Shown here: piece after piece, positions 25,406 to 34,182 of the stretch
Position numbering within the stretch: position 1 is the stretch's first letter
Layout of the letters: every line of letters begins with the position of its first letter
From: Dethiothermospora halolimnae
GTDB lineage: Bacteria > Bacillota > Clostridia > Tissierellales > VENL01
Length of the DNA: 40,867 bases
NCBI RefSeq assembly: GCF_037577855.1
Contig: NZ_JBAKFX010000038.1
Location: 1-40,867, forward strand
Reading direction: 5' to 3'
Translations under genes and position numbers: made by a program
Notes under the pieces: model-generated
What the model was told of the DNA's origin: nothing
The model's input: the letters and a program-made list of their open reading frames with translations, nothing else
The model's database searches: none

Positions 25406-25939
25406 TTATTTGATGGAACACTGTACACTTATATCCTTATTAAAGTTAATTATACTTCTTTTATTCTTTATGGAAATCCTTAAATTGATTATTTTATTTT
25501 CTTTATTAAGTCCATTGTTGTTTATTTTTTTCACATAGTTTCCAATTATATTATGTCCTAAAAAATTAGAAGCTTTTATAGACTTTCCTTTTATATTTTC
25601 TGCTGTAGCTCTTTTTATTCTATTGTACCTATTCTCTCTATAATATAATATAAATTTTTCTTTTTCTTGATTTAGTATAACAAATCCAAAATTGTCCCTA
25701 TATTTACTTTTATTTATATCTTTAATTTTATTAATATCTAATATGCCACTTCCTTCCCTTACCTCTGAAGTAATCTTATTTATTAAATATTGTCCCCTTT
25801 GAAGGGTATTTAGTGTTTGTTCACCATTTTCCGTAGCCTCAAAACCTAAATCTAATACTGTACCTATTAAAACAAATATTATTGACAATATAGCAATAGA
25901 AATTATCAACTCAATAAAAGTAAATCCATAATTATTCAT
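25406..25939 (-). CDS. PilW/GspJ-like minor prepilin
   Basis: A very short leader, MNNYG, is followed by the prepilin motif FTFIELIISIAILSI with Glu at +5, the site used in subunit docking. The hydrophobic helix runs to about residue 28. The globular part (about 40-177) includes NTLQRGQYLINKITSEVREG, which resembles the PilW/GspJ family. GGGGAT precedes the ATG. It is third in the H-I-J-K-like series of minor pilins. Confidence 0.82.
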   Translation of the reverse strand: MNNYGFTFIELIISIAILSIIFVLIGTVLDLGFEATENGEQTLNTLQRGQYLINKITSEVREGSGILDINKIKDINKSKYRDNFGFVILNQEKEKFILYYRENRYNRIKRATAENIKGKSIKASNFLGHNIIGNYVKKINNNGLNKENKIINLRISIKNKRSIINFNKDISVQCSIK

Positions 25940-25977
25940 AATTACTATCCCCTACATTTTATTTATAATCTGATTTT

Positions 25978-26391
25978 TTATATTAATAGTTTATTTACAA
26001 TATCCTTTGTTATATAGGTTTGTAGGTTTATTTCTTTTGCCCTTTTAGAATCTTTTATTTTTAAGGTTACTAAAAATAATTCTTCATTTTTCTTTGTAAT
26101 TTTTATACTTCCAGTATAGTTCTTAATTTCAAAGCTAGTTTCTAGCCTAGTTTTCAGTTCTATTTTTTCTTCCTCTTTAAACCCATTATAGATGTTACCA
26201 GACTTAATATTTTCCATTATACTCTCTGCTCTATTATTTATATCTATGGAATCTTTAGAGCTATTTATAATTTTATATGCTGTACCTATAAGTAATGTAA
26301 AACTAACTATAATTATAGAAATTATACAGAAACTAACTACCATCTCCACCAATGTAAATCCATTAGTATCCTTTAAATATGTTTTATTCAT
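25978..26391 (-). CDS. PilV/GspI-like minor prepilin
   Basis: The leader MNKTYLKDTNG is followed by FTLVEMVVSFCIISIIIVSF, a type IV prepilin cleavage site with Glu at +5 and a hydrophobic helix. The soluble part (about 40-137) is small and charged. I chose the ATG at 26391, which follows AGGTGAT and overlaps the end of the previous pilin gene by 8 nt; upstream GTG and ATG codons overlap the ribosome binding site. It is second in the minor pilin series. Confidence 0.8.
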   Translation of the reverse strand: MNKTYLKDTNGFTLVEMVVSFCIISIIIVSFTLLIGTAYKIINSSKDSIDINNRAESIMENIKSGNIYNGFKEEEKIELKTRLETSFEIKNYTGSIKITKKNEELFLVTLKIKDSKRAKEINLQTYITKDIVNKLLI

Positions 26392-26855
26392 ATACATCAC
26401 CTTTTTTTCCTGTTACCTTGGTTAACATTACTCTACCTGTAGCAACCTGTATAGTCATATCATATGTATCATTTTGACTTACTAATTTAATTCTTCCTCC
26501 TTTACTTGGAGCTCCAGAGGCCCTATAGTAAAATTCGTCTTTTAAAAAATTAGTTCCATCTATTCTTATATGCTTCATTTTCACATTTTTAATACATTTA
26601 ATTTTTTCATCTACCATATATATCTTATAAGTACTCCCTTTAGTTTTAAATACTACCCTGTAACTTATTCCTTCTATAATAGCCGAGTTTCTTGCTTTAA
26701 GAATATCATTTTTCATTTTCTTGATTTCATTTTTCATCTCTATTTCATTTATTATATTATTAAATCTAGGATATGATATGGATGCCAGTATTGATAATAT
26801 ACTAATTACTAAAATAACCTCTATTAATGTAAACCCTTTATCAGTGTGACTTCAT
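26384..26855 (-). pseudogene. GspH/FimT-like minor prepilin with a frameshift in its leader
   Basis: The prepilin motif GFTLIEV and a hydrophobic helix are encoded at about 26836-26770, in frame with a 117-residue soluble domain ending at 26384. The only well-placed start, ATG at 26853-26855 with GGAG upstream, is one base out of phase: ATG AAG TCA CAC is followed by TGA. Dropping one T would give a 156-residue protein with leader MKSHDKG. No start exists in the correct frame before the motif. An internal ATG at 26737 would lose the whole transmembrane helix. Explanations: a true mutation, an assembly error, or +1 frameshifting at CAC UGA. Confidence 0.7.
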
Positions 26856-26873
26856 AATCTATCTCCACCCTTA

Positions 26874-26926
26874 AATAAAAATAAATGGACAAACTCTATT
26901 TTAGAGTTTGTCCATTTATTTTTATT
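26874..26926 (-). terminator. Very long terminator after the Ig-like gene
   Basis: A perfect 25-bp stem (26874-26898 with 26902-26926) has a 3-nt loop and A/T-rich flanks. It includes the stop codon of the Ig-like gene and lies directly upstream of the minor pilin genes, so those may need readthrough or their own promoter. Confidence 0.85.
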
Positions 26927-27971
26927 CTATACTATTTATTGTTATTTTTCTTTCAGAAACATTATTAGCTCCATCCTTTACTATCACCTTAGCTATAAAG
27001 TTTCCACTGGGTAGTCCTTCTACTGACATTGGTACAGTTGTGGGTTTATTATTTACATACATTTGTATTCTTCCCTTTTTAGTAACTATTTGATCATATA
27101 TATATATTTCCAATGTAAAATCCACAGTATCAGATAAATTGTCATATATCTCTAAATCAAAGTCTATATTTCCCTCAACGGCAACAAAAGAGTGATATTT
27201 AGTTGAAAAATCTATATTTGCCGGTGTACTGTCTATTAAGTAGTAAATAGTTTTTGTTCTACTTTCAACACCATATCTATTTTTAGTTTTTACTAAAACC
27301 CTCTTTAATCCTTCAGTCTGAGTAAGCTTTATAGGAACATCTATGGTTTCATCTTTTATTTCTTTCCAGTCACTCCAACTGCCGGTATTAACCGAATACT
27401 TTACATGGGAAGAGTTTAGAGCTTTAAGTAATATACTTGTATTATTACTTCTTATAACGTAGGGGTCCTTTTTACTACCATTTCCCCTAGTTATCCCCCC
27501 TTTATTCGATACCGACTCCCCAGTAGTAGGGTCTATTGATATAGAAGGCTCTATAGTAGGATTAATTGCTTCTGGGCTATAGTTTATTGTATCGGAAGCA
27601 ATAGTCTCATCATTTCCATTGAATATCTTTACATAGACTATTTTTATACCTTGTCCCTTTCCTATATTAAAGTTGGGATAATAGGGTTGATAATTACTCT
27701 GATATCCCTCTTCCCAAGATTGGGTTGTACTATTGTAGCCCATCCAAGTTTTTTTGTCTAAAGAGAACTGAATTTTATAATTTAATACATTAATTTTTTT
27801 ATTCAAATTTTCCAAACATAATGTTACCTGGGGATACTGACTGTATTCCCCTCCATAATTAATTTCAAAGCCAACATTAGTCTTATTATCATCGGCATAC
27901 ACCGTGGTAAATAGTATAGTAGATAATAATATTATGGCTAAAAATAAACTACTATATTTTTTTAAATTCAT
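26922..27971 (-). CDS. Exported protein with Ig-like/beta-sandwich regions
   Basis: The 349-residue protein has a clear signal peptide (about 1-26, cleavage likely after VYA). Its two tandem beta-rich parts are YKIQFSLDKKTWMGY (about 60-120) and YSVNTGSWSDWKEI with RVLVKTKNRYGVESRTKTIYYLIDSTPANI (about 190-260). The second pattern resembles bacterial Ig-like domains, in which DSTP begins the next domain. A final domain runs to the C-terminus. There is no sortase motif, SLH domain or membrane anchor. It starts 14 nt after the SLH repeat protein with GGAGGG upstream, so both are co-expressed. I do not recognise a specific family. Confidence 0.7.
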   Translation of the reverse strand: MNLKKYSSLFLAIILLSTILFTTVYADDNKTNVGFEINYGGEYSQYPQVTLCLENLNKKINVLNYKIQFSLDKKTWMGYNSTTQSWEEGYQSNYQPYYPNFNIGKGQGIKIVYVKIFNGNDETIASDTINYSPEAINPTIEPSISIDPTTGESVSNKGGITRGNGSKKDPYVIRSNNTSILLKALNSSHVKYSVNTGSWSDWKEIKDETIDVPIKLTQTEGLKRVLVKTKNRYGVESRTKTIYYLIDSTPANIDFSTKYHSFVAVEGNIDFDLEIYDNLSDTVDFTLEIYIYDQIVTKKGRIQMYVNNKPTTVPMSVEGLPSGNFIAKVIVKDGANNVSERKITINSIE

Positions 27972-27985
27972 CCATTATCCCTCCT

Positions 27986-30868
27986 TTATATAGCACCCTG
28001 CTGTTGTAGTGTATATAACAAATAGACAACCTCTGCCCTTGTTATATATTTATCTTTATCATCAAAACTTTTAGAGCGATAATCCTTTTCATACATCATC
28101 TTATCCCTTATGTCTTTCCAATCAAATCCACTATTTCCCGGTAGCCTTTCAACTAGCCATTCTATTTCACTATATGAAATTGGTATATTGGGTCTAAATG
28201 TATTGTCGGGGTATCCCTTAATGTATCCCCTAGCTATAGCCTTAGCTATGGAACTTTTATAACCTCCAAAGACCATATAGTCTTTAAATTTAGTCACACT
28301 ATTATAATACTGGGAGTTATCCCAATTTGAAACCCTATCTAATATAGTTACAAACTCCGCCCTCGTTACATTGGTTTCTGGTCTAAATGTACCATCATAG
28401 TATCCCGACAAGTAGTATCTCCTTGTAAATGTATACATTTCTTTTTCTCCCCAATGTCCCCTTATATCTGATAACTTGGTGTAATTATCATCAACAAAGA
28501 CAGCATATGTACCCTCTGTAAATAGAACATCTTCTATTTCCGTTGAAATTTTTCCATCTTCAACTTCACTATATAGATAAAGCCACTTTCCATCTACAAG
28601 TTTATATATGCCTCCAGTGTCTGGACCATGATATTTAAAGGTTAATTTTATAGGCTGTCTTATTTTTATAAAATTATATTGATTTTTCACAGATAAATTA
28701 TATACTTGGGACGCGGGGGCATACTTGCCATTAAAGTATAATGATGGACCTTTACTCTTTTCTATCCCTATATAGGTTTTAGTATAGAATGTCCCCGGTT
28801 TTATATCTATATTTACCATCTCATCGGAACTTTTTATATTCTTTCCTTCCATTGAAACTTCGCTATACTCTATAATTCCTTTAGAAATATTAATATTAGT
28901 ATCTTGAAATGTTTTTATATAACTTTCCTTAAAACCATCTTTAAATCCAACTATAAACCCTTTTTTATAGTCTTCAGTCTCCCTATTTAATTGATATTTT
29001 TCTATTATTTCCTCATCGGTAAAAATTGAATTTCTCCAATCATTTGTATCCCCTTTGGTGTAATCTATCTTTGCCATAGATTCCCCCATTTTAGTACCTA
29101 TTTCTTTACCATGTTTAATGCCGTTTTCTTTGGTTAATTTATTGGTGTCAACATTTGTATTTCTAAATACCTCTGTATAACTTTCTTGAAACTGCTTTTT
29201 AAATCCAACTAAAAAGCCCTTCTCATATTCTTTATTTTCATTATCTAAAGAATATTCATCTATTATATCATCATCATCTAAAATAGCATCTTCCCAAGAA
29301 TTTTCATCTCCACTATAATAATCCCGTCTTCCATAGTTTTCACCTGTTAACTTTCCAAAGTACTCCCCATGTTCCCTACCATCATCAAAGGAGGTCTTTT
29401 GTCTACCTATATTTTTTTCCCTGTATGCCTTTTGATAACTATCTTTAAATCCTTCTTCAAATCCTTCTATAAATTTATCTTCATATATACTAGTTTCATC
29501 ATCAAGATTATATTCGTCCCTTATATCTCTATTTGATGGTATGGCATCTTCCCAGTCATTATCCCTATCATCTAAATAATCTTCATATCCATATATTTCA
29601 CCAACAAGTCTTCCTATTTCTTTACCATCATTATAACCCTGTTCATCCTCTGGTAAAATCTCTTCTTCGTCTTCATCATCTTCTTTTTTAGACTCTATAA
29701 CTTCACTATAGCTTTTCTCAAGGGCATCAATAAAGGCTTCATAAAAGGCATCTTGATAATCCTCCCCCTTTTGAGCGATATCATATTTCTCATTTATTTC
29801 ATCATGTTTTATCACTTCATCAGGTGTCATTTTATGCTTTTCCCATCCGGTAACCGGTACATCAAATATATCACCCTTTAGATCCTCATAGGCCTTTCTA
29901 ATCCCATATACATCTCCAAACTCTGCACCATCTATTTCCCCCTGCTCTGCACCACCGTCCAATACATTGTTCATATTAGCCTTTCTATAGGCTTCTTTGT
30001 AACTCTCCCTAAAGGCTTCTTTATATCCTTCAATAAAACCGTTTCTATATCCATTAGTTTCATTTTCTAAGTTATATTCTTTTATTATTGGCTCGTCTTT
30101 AGGTAAAGCACTATACCAATCATTGGCATTCCCTTTACTATAATCTTCCTTCCCCTTTTCCGCTCCTATTTTACTTCCTATTTTTTTACCATCATTAAAA
30201 CCTTTATCATGGGAGTTAGTAGCATCATCCATATTTATTTCATGATATGTAGTTTCAAACTCTTTTTTAAATGTTGCTCTAAAACCAGCTAAGAAACCAT
30301 CCCTATAATCATCGGTTTCATTATTAAGATTATATTTACTTATTATCTGGGAATCTTCAAAGTTAGTACTTAGTGCATCTAACCAGTCATTTCCTAGACC
30401 ATCATAAAAGTATTCCTTACCATATTTTTTACCCATCAATTCTCCAGCAGTTTGTCCATCTTCTAGACCGCTCTTAATATCTATGTCTACCTTTGTATCC
30501 ATATTAGCTTCCTGATAAGCCTTAACATATTCTCCTCCAAAGGCCTTTCTAAAACCCTCTTTAAAACCGTTATTATAGTTTTGTTGATATTGTTCATTTA
30601 CCATATATTGTTCAATAAAATCCTTTAATTCGGGAATTTTATCCCAAGGATTTTCTCCTTCTCTCCAGTCAAGTTTTTTCCCTTCTAAAAAATGCTTATG
30701 TCCATAATATCTACCTATCATAGCCCCTATTTCTTTACCATGGTCTTCTCCCATTTCATAATCAGTGGTTTCTTCCCACTGATTATCATCATCTGCAAAT
30801 ATAGGTGATGATATGCTAAATATTAATATAGTAACAAGTAACAACGATATTATTTGTTTTTTATTCAT
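27986..30868 (-). CDS. SLH-domain surface protein with seven ~85-residue GxxxG repeats
   Basis: The 960-residue exported protein has a signal peptide (1-25, cleavage after IFA). Seven repeats lie at about 38-124, 131-213, 220-299, 306-393 (divergent), 408-487, 493-572 and 579-660. Each has a first helix of the form GKEIGxxxGxxYG, a linker with NDWxxALP and EYNL, and a second helix YxxGFxxGFKExFxESYxEAYR. A beta-sandwich region (about 664-795) precedes two or three SLH domains (about 797-955; FRPETNVTRAEF, GYPDNTFRPN) that bind cell-wall polymers. It lies inside the type IV pilus cluster after pilO. The repeat family is unknown to me. GAGGTGAT precedes the ATG. Confidence 0.85.
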   Translation of the reverse strand: MNKKQIISLLLVTILIFSISSPIFADDDNQWEETTDYEMGEDHGKEIGAMIGRYYGHKHFLEGKKLDWREGENPWDKIPELKDFIEQYMVNEQYQQNYNNGFKEGFRKAFGGEYVKAYQEANMDTKVDIDIKSGLEDGQTAGELMGKKYGKEYFYDGLGNDWLDALSTNFEDSQIISKYNLNNETDDYRDGFLAGFRATFKKEFETTYHEINMDDATNSHDKGFNDGKKIGSKIGAEKGKEDYSKGNANDWYSALPKDEPIIKEYNLENETNGYRNGFIEGYKEAFRESYKEAYRKANMNNVLDGGAEQGEIDGAEFGDVYGIRKAYEDLKGDIFDVPVTGWEKHKMTPDEVIKHDEINEKYDIAQKGEDYQDAFYEAFIDALEKSYSEVIESKKEDDEDEEEILPEDEQGYNDGKEIGRLVGEIYGYEDYLDDRDNDWEDAIPSNRDIRDEYNLDDETSIYEDKFIEGFEEGFKDSYQKAYREKNIGRQKTSFDDGREHGEYFGKLTGENYGRRDYYSGDENSWEDAILDDDDIIDEYSLDNENKEYEKGFLVGFKKQFQESYTEVFRNTNVDTNKLTKENGIKHGKEIGTKMGESMAKIDYTKGDTNDWRNSIFTDEEIIEKYQLNRETEDYKKGFIVGFKDGFKESYIKTFQDTNINISKGIIEYSEVSMEGKNIKSSDEMVNIDIKPGTFYTKTYIGIEKSKGPSLYFNGKYAPASQVYNLSVKNQYNFIKIRQPIKLTFKYHGPDTGGIYKLVDGKWLYLYSEVEDGKISTEIEDVLFTEGTYAVFVDDNYTKLSDIRGHWGEKEMYTFTRRYYLSGYYDGTFRPETNVTRAEFVTILDRVSNWDNSQYYNSVTKFKDYMVFGGYKSSIAKAIARGYIKGYPDNTFRPNIPISYSEIEWLVERLPGNSGFDWKDIRDKMMYEKDYRSKSFDDKDKYITRAEVVYLLYTLQQQGAI

Positions 30869-30940
30869 CTTATCACCTCTTTTTAGTTTAGTTTTTCTAT
30901 AGTCCCTTCAAGTATGAACATAACTCCCCCATTTTATCAC

Positions 30941-32302
30941 CTATTCTTCAATATTTCTTGGTAATATCAGTATCTTACCTGCCTGTATCTTGTTATTATA
31001 TAGATTATTGTACCTCATAATAACTCCAACTTTAGTTGTGTCATTATAAAATTCCCTCGATATACTCTTTAGTGTATCTTCCGGTTGAACTTCATAGTGT
31101 ATATAATTTCCACTATATTGATCTATCGGGTCTTTAAATATCTCTAAATCATAATATGCTTCCAAACTATCGATTAATATAGTTCCTTCTTCTTTTTCCT
31201 TTTCAAAGTCTATTGTTATCCTGTCTAACTGTAATGGATATAACTTTTTATCCTGGGGTGGTACAACCATAAGGTGTTTCCAGCCTGTCCAGTTTATACC
31301 CTTAGTTAAATAATATATTTTTTTGTCTCCGTTTAAGTCTTTAAGTCTTATTCCTAGATTATTATTTGATTCCTTATTTGCATAAACCCATAGACCTATA
31401 GCCTTAGGAGGTTTCTTTATATTTAGATTTTTATCATCTAATAAAACATAGCCTCTTCCTTCTTTCTCCATAATAGGGTGCTCATAATCCATACGATAAG
31501 AAAAATCATTTGATTTTGCATTTGTATCTAGATTAAAATCTCCTTTAAACTCCCTTGCTGTTGCCATATAGTTAATATTGGTATCTTCAAAATCTTCTAA
31601 TAATACTTTACTCTGTCCCATAGTTATAGTTATACTATCTTTATCAAAGTCAAGGGGTCTGTTTAACATCTCTTTATATCCATCCACTGTTTCAAAGGGG
31701 TTTTCCTTTTGTTCTTCATCCTCTAAGTTCCAAGATACTATATCATCATTAGTTGAGATTACTTTTCCTAAACTATAAAAGTCTAGTCCTATATTCCCAG
31801 TTAATACATCATCCTCTCCATTTGTCATATCTACATCACTAATGATTATCTTTTTGGGGTATTTTCTTAACTTCTTTAGAAAAGCCATTAATGAAGAGTA
31901 TTTTCCCTTATAGGGGAGTGTAACTGACATCTTATCTAAAGTTAATTCCCCCATTTTTTCTTCCGATGGTTGGGTAAATGATATGGAGTCCACTTCTAAA
32001 TCATTACTCTTAAGAAATTCATTTACTATATATATTATTTCCTCTTGCTCTATATGGGGAAAATATTTTCTAGTAACTTTATCTACTCCGTTTGTTAGAT
32101 CCAATAGTTTGTTATCTAGTTCTTCTCCTGAGCTGGCTATCTCTTTATAGCTTTCTAATCTACTACTAAATACCTGTTTATCCGACTTTAAAGAATCCAT
32201 TTTTTCAAATTGAGGTGTTATTATAAACTTATAATAGCCCCATCCTATAACCACAATGTTAAGTAATAGTAATAGTATTTTCTCCCTTCTAGTTAGCTTC
32301 AT
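30941..32302 (-). CDS. pilO: PilO-like pilus alignment protein fused to a beta-sandwich and LysM domain
   Basis: PilO with PilN forms the membrane-spanning alignment complex of type IV pili. The first part fits PilO: a short cytoplasmic start, one membrane helix (about 9-27), a coiled coil (about 30-75), and a PilO-type alpha/beta domain (about 80-180, with PYKGKYSSLMAFLKKLRKYPKKI). The protein is 453 residues long, about twice normal. A second region (about 230-395, VLLEDFEDTN and GLWVYANKESNNNLGIRLKD) looks like a galactose-binding beta-sandwich. Residues 401-450 form a LysM domain (YEVQPEDTLKSISREFY). It overlaps pilN by 14 nt. Confidence 0.85.
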   Translation of the reverse strand: MKLTRREKILLLLLNIVVIGWGYYKFIITPQFEKMDSLKSDKQVFSSRLESYKEIASSGEELDNKLLDLTNGVDKVTRKYFPHIEQEEIIYIVNEFLKSNDLEVDSISFTQPSEEKMGELTLDKMSVTLPYKGKYSSLMAFLKKLRKYPKKIIISDVDMTNGEDDVLTGNIGLDFYSLGKVISTNDDIVSWNLEDEEQKENPFETVDGYKEMLNRPLDFDKDSITITMGQSKVLLEDFEDTNINYMATAREFKGDFNLDTNAKSNDFSYRMDYEHPIMEKEGRGYVLLDDKNLNIKKPPKAIGLWVYANKESNNNLGIRLKDLNGDKKIYYLTKGINWTGWKHLMVVPPQDKKLYPLQLDRITIDFEKEKEEGTILIDSLEAYYDLEIFKDPIDQYSGNYIHYEVQPEDTLKSISREFYNDTTKVGVIMRYNNLYNNKIQAGKILILPRNIEE

Positions 32303-32849
32303 CTATATTCACACCCTTAATATTCATTGTAAGAGAAAAATTATAAAATCCTCTATTTGAAGATATACTGGGGACATACATATTATCAAATAGTTCTATT
32401 TTTCTTAAGTTATTTTGTAGTATCGCTATGGAATCTTTATTCATCCCAACACCATCAACTTGGATCGATGATCTATTAATCTTTATAGAACTAAAGTGTA
32501 TCCCCGAGGGCATAGATTTAGTTAATATATCTATCAAGTATTCATTTACAATATCTAAGGTTTTCATTCTATATTCGACCTTACTTAATACTCCGTACTT
32601 TAACTCTAACTCTTCTATGGTATTTTTTTTGCTTTCTATTTCATTAAGTCGTGATTTTATCTTAGGAGACTCAACCTGCTCCTTTATAGCCACTACTTCA
32701 CCATCTAGATTTCTTATTTTTATAACATTTATGATGGGATATGTAACAATAGCAATAATTATTAAGATAGTAAGTCCATATATTAATATATTGTTATTAT
32801 CGGTGGTATGCCTTTCTTCATATACTTGAAAAAAATTAAAATCATTCAT
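32289..32849 (-). CDS. pilN: Type IV pilus assembly protein PilN
   Basis: PilN is a bitopic membrane protein whose cytoplasmic N-terminus binds PilM. The 186-residue protein starts MNDFNFFQVYEER, in place of the usual INLLP motif, has a membrane helix (about 22-43) and a coiled coil (about 50-90), and ends in a ferredoxin-like domain containing SMPSGIHFSSIKINRSSIQVDG. GGGGGAT precedes the ATG. It lies between pilM and pilO, the conserved order. Confidence 0.87.
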   Translation of the reverse strand: MNDFNFFQVYEERHTTDNNNILIYGLTILIIIAIVTYPIINVIKIRNLDGEVVAIKEQVESPKIKSRLNEIESKKNTIEELELKYGVLSKVEYRMKTLDIVNEYLIDILTKSMPSGIHFSSIKINRSSIQVDGVGMNKDSIAILQNNLRKIELFDNMYVPSISSNRGFYNFSLTMNIKGVNIDEAN

Positions 32850-32861
32850 CTTTATATCCCC

Positions 32862-33941
32862 CTACCTTCTTATCATAGCTCCTATTGCATTTATATAGGA
32901 GGTTAAGTTTTTATTATCTGTCTTAGATATATCTACATTATTTAACGATTTAATCTTTGAAACCGATATATCTAATAACTCCTCTAAATACTTATCCATC
33001 CCTTCAAATTTTGATGTTTGTCCATGTATGAAGATTTTATCTATTTTATTACCAACTTTTTTGCTGGTATAATACTTAAATAACCTTTCTATATCACCTA
33101 TCCAACTATCTATTGTTGACTTTATAATATCATTCATCATTATATGGGAGGATATAGTCTCATTGCTTACTTCGTTTAAACTTTCAATCTCTTCTTTTTT
33201 CTTCATAGCTTCCTCTAAGGTAAGGTTAAAAGAGTTAGCAATATTACTATCTATATCCTTTGCCCCTAAATTTAACAATCTATTAAATTGGAATACTCCA
33301 TTATGAAGTATAACTATATGTATATAACTATAACCTATATCCATTAAGGCCACAGTTTTGTTTTCAAAATTAAAACTTTCATTTATAATAGTTTTTTCAT
33401 CAAACAGTTTATCAAGGGCATTTGAGTTTATATCAAGTGCCATTGGTTTTAATCTTAGCATTTTTAATAATTGATTATAGTTATTAACTATAATTTTAGG
33501 CATGGCAACTGTTAGTATCCTAGCCTTTTTATTTCCATTATCATCAAATTCCTTTATCTTTTTATATTGAATTATATATTCCTTTAAGTCAACAGGAAGA
33601 TACTGTTGAACTTCTAGTTTTATCATTTCCATCATTTCTTTTTTCTTTATAACTGGAACTTCTAATTCCCTCATTATAACCGATGTACTTTCAAGGGTAC
33701 ATATAGCTGATTTTGCTTTTATTTTTTCTCTTTTTAAAACCTCTTCTATTGAATCCTTCATTTTATTTATATCTATAATCTGTCCGTCACTATATGAGCC
33801 AGGAGATGTCTCAACCATATTCATTGTATCTATTGATACACCATTTTTATTGCCTTTTCCAGATACTATCTTTATATAATAAGTTCCTATATCTATTGAT
33901 ACCACATTTTTACTTAGTAATTTGGGTTTTGTTATATTCAA
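32862..33941 (-). CDS. pilM: Type IV pilus assembly protein PilM (actin-like ATPase)
   Basis: PilM is a cytoplasmic actin-like protein that binds PilN and links the alignment complex to the motor. The 359-residue protein has the phosphate-1 motif SIDIGTYYIKIVSG (about 15-28), EVPVIKKKEMMEMIKLEVQQYLP, ALMDIGYSYIHIVIL (phosphate-2 region), and the late glycine motif FIHGQTSKFEGM. It starts at TTG, 8 nt after GGGGG; no better start is seen. A repeat-rich gap separates it from pilD. Confidence 0.92.
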   Translation of the reverse strand: MNITKPKLLSKNVVSIDIGTYYIKIVSGKGNKNGVSIDTMNMVETSPGSYSDGQIIDINKMKDSIEEVLKREKIKAKSAICTLESTSVIMRELEVPVIKKKEMMEMIKLEVQQYLPVDLKEYIIQYKKIKEFDDNGNKKARILTVAMPKIIVNNYNQLLKMLRLKPMALDINSNALDKLFDEKTIINESFNFENKTVALMDIGYSYIHIVILHNGVFQFNRLLNLGAKDIDSNIANSFNLTLEEAMKKKEEIESLNEVSNETISSHIMMNDIIKSTIDSWIGDIERLFKYYTSKKVGNKIDKIFIHGQTSKFEGMDKYLEELLDISVSKIKSLNNVDISKTDNKNLTSYINAIGAMIRR

Positions 33942-33985
33942 CCACTTAACCCCCTTTTATATGTTTTTATTACTTTTATAATATA

Positions 33986-34164
33986 AGAACAAAGTCACCT
34001 TTGGCGCTTCTTTGTTCTGTGCAGAGTGCAAGGTACAGAGAGCAGAGATTTGGTAATTCCGCAGTATATGGAAAAATCCCATATGTTATTAGGAGATTCA
34101 TGACCCCCTATGTTGTTGGGGGATTCATGCCCCCTTATGTTGTTGGAGGATTCGTAATCCCACA
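33986..34164. repeat. Repeat-rich gap between pilD and pilM, with a 27-bp triplet repeat
   Basis: A 9-bp inverted repeat (AGAACAAAG at 33986-33994 with CTTTGTTCT at 34010-34018) is followed by GCAGAGTGCAAGGTACAGAG, related to 35645-35675. Three 27-bp tandem units follow: 34084-34110, 34111-34137 and 34138-34164. Each is built around GGATTC flanked by G and C runs that can fold (GGGGG/CCCCC in the middle unit). The third unit matches the hairpin at 22573-22597. A plus-strand ORF across it is a by-product of the repeats. Confidence 0.7.
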
Positions 34165-34182
34165 ACCAATTTACGCCCTTAC

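Noticed and set aside
26738..26860. Treating the 117-residue frame from the ATG at 26737 as a normal soluble protein
   Set aside because: The same frame continues upstream through a perfect prepilin helix and motif, so the internal ATG is not the natural start.
34084..34164. Possible CRISPR array
   Set aside because: The three units are directly adjacent with no spacers, and no cas gene is present.
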